Source: an uncultured Clostridia bacterium (lineage in GTDB: Bacteria; Bacillota; Clostridia; Lachnospirales; CAMVHY01). Taken from it: a stretch of DNA of 7,826 bases. Positions 6,937 through 7,826 of this stretch are shown here, in pieces; position 1 is the stretch's first letter; every line of letters begins with the position of its first letter. The stretch spans positions 1 through 7,826 of the forward strand of contig CAMVHY010000059.1 of assembly GCA_947167415.1 (NCBI GenBank), read 5' to 3'. A program made the translations under genes and the position numbers. Below the pieces are notes generated by a model. It was not told the origin of the DNA. It worked only from the letters and a program-made list of their open reading frames with translations, and made no database searches.

Positions 6937-7238
6937 GTGAGTATTTATGAAAATTTTATTTCTGATGAGGAACTTAAAAGCATTGTGGAAACTCAAGAAA
7001 TTAAATATAAAATGGATTGTAACGAGTTGATCGCTCAAGGCATGGCTCAAGGTATTGCTCAGGGTATTGTTCTATTGTTCAAGGCGAAGCAAAAGGTGAA
7101 ACTAACGCTAAAATTGAAGCAGTTTGTAACTTGGTAAAAAAATATAAAGTGGATATTATCACGGCTATGACAGATTTAAATTTAAATCCAAAATATAAAT
7201 CTCAGGTTTTAGAAAAATTAAAAAAGCTAGAGAGTTAG
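6937..7238 (+). pseudogene. Stand-alone RpnS-like C-terminal copy, frameshifted
   Basis: Starting at GTG 6937 the sequence copies the rpn gene from codon 220 (VSIYENFISDEELKSI onward) at an offset of 316 bp. Its Shine-Dalgarno is GGAG (6921-6924), homologous to the internal one of the parent gene. The frame codes for IAQG, MAQG and IAQG, then in the fourth repeat the 12-bp unit has lost 4 bp (ATTGTTCT at 7066-7073), and translation continues out of frame to a stop at 7137. In the other frame from 7074 the expected protein resumes (IVQGEAKGETNAKIEAV...) and ends KKLES at TAG 7236-7238. Repairing the 4 bp would give 101 residues. The tail after GET differs strongly from that of the full gene, so it derives from another rpn lineage. 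It begins 25 nt after the rpn stop, in bicistronic arrangement. A 66-residue truncated product could still be made. Confidence 0.8.
7030..7085 (+). repeat. Degenerate 12-bp repeat array with a 4-bp deletion
   Basis: Units ATCGCTCAAGGC, ATGGCTCAAGGT, ATTGCTCAGGGT, ATTGTTCT and ATTGTTCAAGGC. The fourth unit is 8 bp instead of 12, which produces the frameshift of the RpnS-like copy. Confidence 0.85.
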
Positions 7239-7255
7239 TTCTCTAGCTTTTTTTT
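7220..7255 (+). terminator. Rho-independent terminator after the RpnS-like copy
   Basis: AGCTAGAGA (7225-7233) and TCTCTAGCT (7240-7248) form a perfect 9-bp stem, extended by flanking A:T pairs, with a 6-nt loop and seven T after it. The stem overlaps the intended stop codon (TAG 7236-7238), so it ends the rpn transcript directly. Confidence 0.9.
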
Positions 7256-7289
7256 GATAAAATATGGTAAGTTGATGAGGCATAAACAT

Positions 7290-7317
7290 TTGCAAAAATG
7301 ATAATTTTGTGTAACAT
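7290..7317 (+). promoter_or_regulatory. Possible promoter of the downstream rpn remnant
   Basis: TTGCAA (7290-7295) and TAACAT (7312-7317) with a 16-nt spacer. Both boxes are imperfect and the region is AT-rich, so chance is a real alternative. Confidence 0.3.
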
Positions 7318-7320
7318 GGA

Positions 7321-7358
7321 TTTTTAGATTTAAATTTTATTTTTAGATTAAAATTTTG
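7321..7358 (+). repeat. 19-bp tandem repeat before the rpn remnant
   Basis: TTTTTAGATTTAAATTTTA (7321-7339) is followed at once by TTTTTAGATTAAAATTTTG (7340-7358), 17 of 19 matching. It directly precedes the GGAGG of the remnant. It could be a regulatory duplication or simple-sequence slippage. Confidence 0.6.
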
Positions 7359-7370
7359 GAGGATAAACAA

Positions 7371-7469
7371 CTGGATAAAATTGACAAAAAAGATATAAAA
7401 ATAAGTTTAACACCACGTGGCGATACTATTTTTAAAGCTATTTTTGGCGACCAAAGAAATATTAGATGA
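7371..7469 (+). pseudogene. N-terminal remnant of a second rpn gene, cut by an IS end
   Basis: After GGAGG (7358-7362) and the spacer ATAAACAA, shared with the leader of the intact rpn gene, the frame begins at CTG 7371 where ATG is expected. It reads LDKIDKKDIK then ISLTPRGDTIFKAIFGDQRN, matching residues 18-37 of the intact Rpn. Homology stops after AATATTA (7464), and the next codons read Arg then TGA at 7467-7469. Only 32 codons remain, with no catalytic residues. The break coincides with the end of an IS5-family-like element (7465 onward). The N-terminus before ISLTP differs from that of the intact gene, so this is a separate paralogue and not a recent copy. CTG is a poor start, so expression is doubtful. 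Confidence 0.8.
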
Positions 7470-7525
7470 CGTTCACATAAAATAAAAATAGATTGAGCAA
7501 AAAAAGTGATAAGACGGAGATATAA
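7465..7525 (-). mobile_element. Truncated end of an IS5-family-like element
   Basis: Read on the minus strand, about 7521 to 7462 gives ISVLSLFLLNLFLFYVNVI and TAA, resembling the hydrophobic C-terminus of IS5-family transposases (commonly ending near YVN). The end sequence GATGACGTTCACAT (plus strand, 7465-7478) resembles GGTAGTGTTCACAT at the second element (7689-7702). The flanking TTA (7462-7464) fits the TNA target used by the IS427/IS1031 group. Homology fades beyond about 7525, so only about 60 bp of this element remain; the inner boundary is approximate. Confidence 0.5.
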
Positions 7526-7563
7526 AATTTATAAAAATATAATATAAAAAGCTAGAGGGGTGA

Positions 7564-7704
7564 ATGTCGATAGCGAAGAAAAAAGATATCAGACTACAAA
7601 TTCATGTGTGCAATGCTTTACATAATAGAGAATGGTTGCGAATAGATAACAGTACCAAAAAAATAAAAATATGGAAATATAAAATTCAGGTAGTGTTCAC
7701 ATAG
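7564..7704 (+). CDS. Short ORF of unknown function, probably truncated by an IS end
   Basis: ATG 7564 to TAG 7702-7704, 46 residues, with AGAGGGG just upstream (7554-7560; the AGAGG part is 5 nt from the ATG). The product is basic: MSIAKKKDIRLQIHVCNALH, then a stretch with REWLRIDNSTKKIKIW. The last four residues and the stop lie in the end of the IS element that starts about 7689, so the native frame probably continued and was cut by the insertion. I do not recognise the family; there are too few residues for a domain call. The good ribosome site argues for a real gene start, but chance in AT-rich DNA cannot be excluded. Confidence 0.35.
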   Translation: MSIAKKKDIRLQIHVCNALHNREWLRIDNSTKKIKIWKYKIQVVFT

Positions 7705-7826
7705 AAAGCGAATCAAAAATAAAAGCAAGGGAGATGGTAGAGATAAAAATAGAGTCAAGTTTATCATAACGAGTAAAAACTTTTCTAAAACGTTTTAATC
7801 TCAGGAAATATCGTTCGATGATATTG
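7689..7826 (-). mobile_element. 3' end of an IS5-family (IS427/IS1031-like) element running off the right edge
   Basis: The element end is GGTAGTGTTCACATAG at 7689, preceded by TCA (7686-7688), which fits a TNA target site. Inside it is a minus-strand transposase C-terminus. The other end lies beyond the window, so the terminal inverted repeat cannot be confirmed here. Confidence 0.65.
7697..7826 (-). CDS. IS5-family transposase, C-terminal part (5' end outside window)
   Basis: Minus strand, 42 residues visible, TGA at 7699-7697. The segment NIIERYFLRLKRFRKVFTRY followed by DK is the characteristic C-terminal block of IS5-family DDE transposases. The Glu in IIERYF is probably the third catalytic residue, and RYDK is the usual conserved tail. 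After it comes a hydrophobic stretch as expected. Near the end the frame seems to have lost one base compared with the related end at 7465-7521. In the shifted frame it would continue with FAFYVNTT and stop at TGA 7688-7686, in the flanking target triplet. The visible frame instead ends in DSLSM. The enzyme would cut and join the element's ends; whether this copy is active cannot be told from this part. Confidence 0.75.
   Translation of the reverse strand, partial: NIIERYFLRLKRFRKVFTRYDKLDSIFISTISLAFIFDSLSM

Noticed and set aside
7221..7558. Shared 12-mer AAAAAGCTAGAG at 7222 and 7547 as a site-specific attachment pair
   Set aside because: One copy is part of a terminator stem and the match does not extend, so chance similarity in AT-rich DNA is more likely.

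Overview
The window is very AT-rich (by eye well under 30% G+C), with strong GGAGG-type Shine-Dalgarno sites and many U-tailed hairpin terminators. Together with a DUF4364-like gene placed directly in front of dnaE, this suggests a low-GC Firmicute (Clostridia or Negativicutes type). That assignment is inference; no rRNA or other marker is present.

Layout, left to right. (1) 1-332: the 3' end of an unrecognised coiled-coil protein, closed by a strong terminator near 396-427. (2) 333-869: no convincing gene; two terminators, then a sigma-A-type promoter (742-770) and tandem repeats in the leader of the next gene. (3) 870-1634: a monocistronic six-helix membrane protein with an Asn-rich tail, followed by two terminators. 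(4) 1841-5656: a two-gene operon, DUF4364-like regulator then dnaE, with 3 nt between the genes. DnaE has all three polymerase aspartates, all nine PHP metal ligands and a clamp-binding motif. (5) 5459-5942: a 242-bp tandem duplication of the end of dnaE and its downstream spacer, leaving a non-functional 63-codon copy. (6) 5964-7255: an Rpn/PDDEXK-family nuclease gene with a four-unit IAQG repeat, followed by a detached copy of its 3' portion. (7) 7371-7826: an N-terminal remnant of another rpn gene cut by the end of an IS5-family-like element, a 46-codon ORF, and the 3' end of a second related element that leaves the window on the minus strand.

The most interesting part is 5964-7255. Published work on Escherichia coli Rpn proteins describes a toxin-antitoxin gene-within-gene: full-length RpnL is a toxic nuclease, and a C-terminal RpnS made from an internal start blocks it, with four-residue repeats of variable number. 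Here the full gene has an in-frame GTG at codon 220 with GGAGG 11 nt upstream. The downstream duplicate begins at exactly that GTG and keeps the Shine-Dalgarno at the same distance, while the preceding codons have decayed to a stop. It therefore looks like an antitoxin domain that became a separate cistron and later acquired a frameshift through a 4-bp loss in its 12-bp repeat array.

The region right of dnaE is recombination-prone accessory DNA (duplications, gene fragments, IS ends), whereas the operon to its left is housekeeping.
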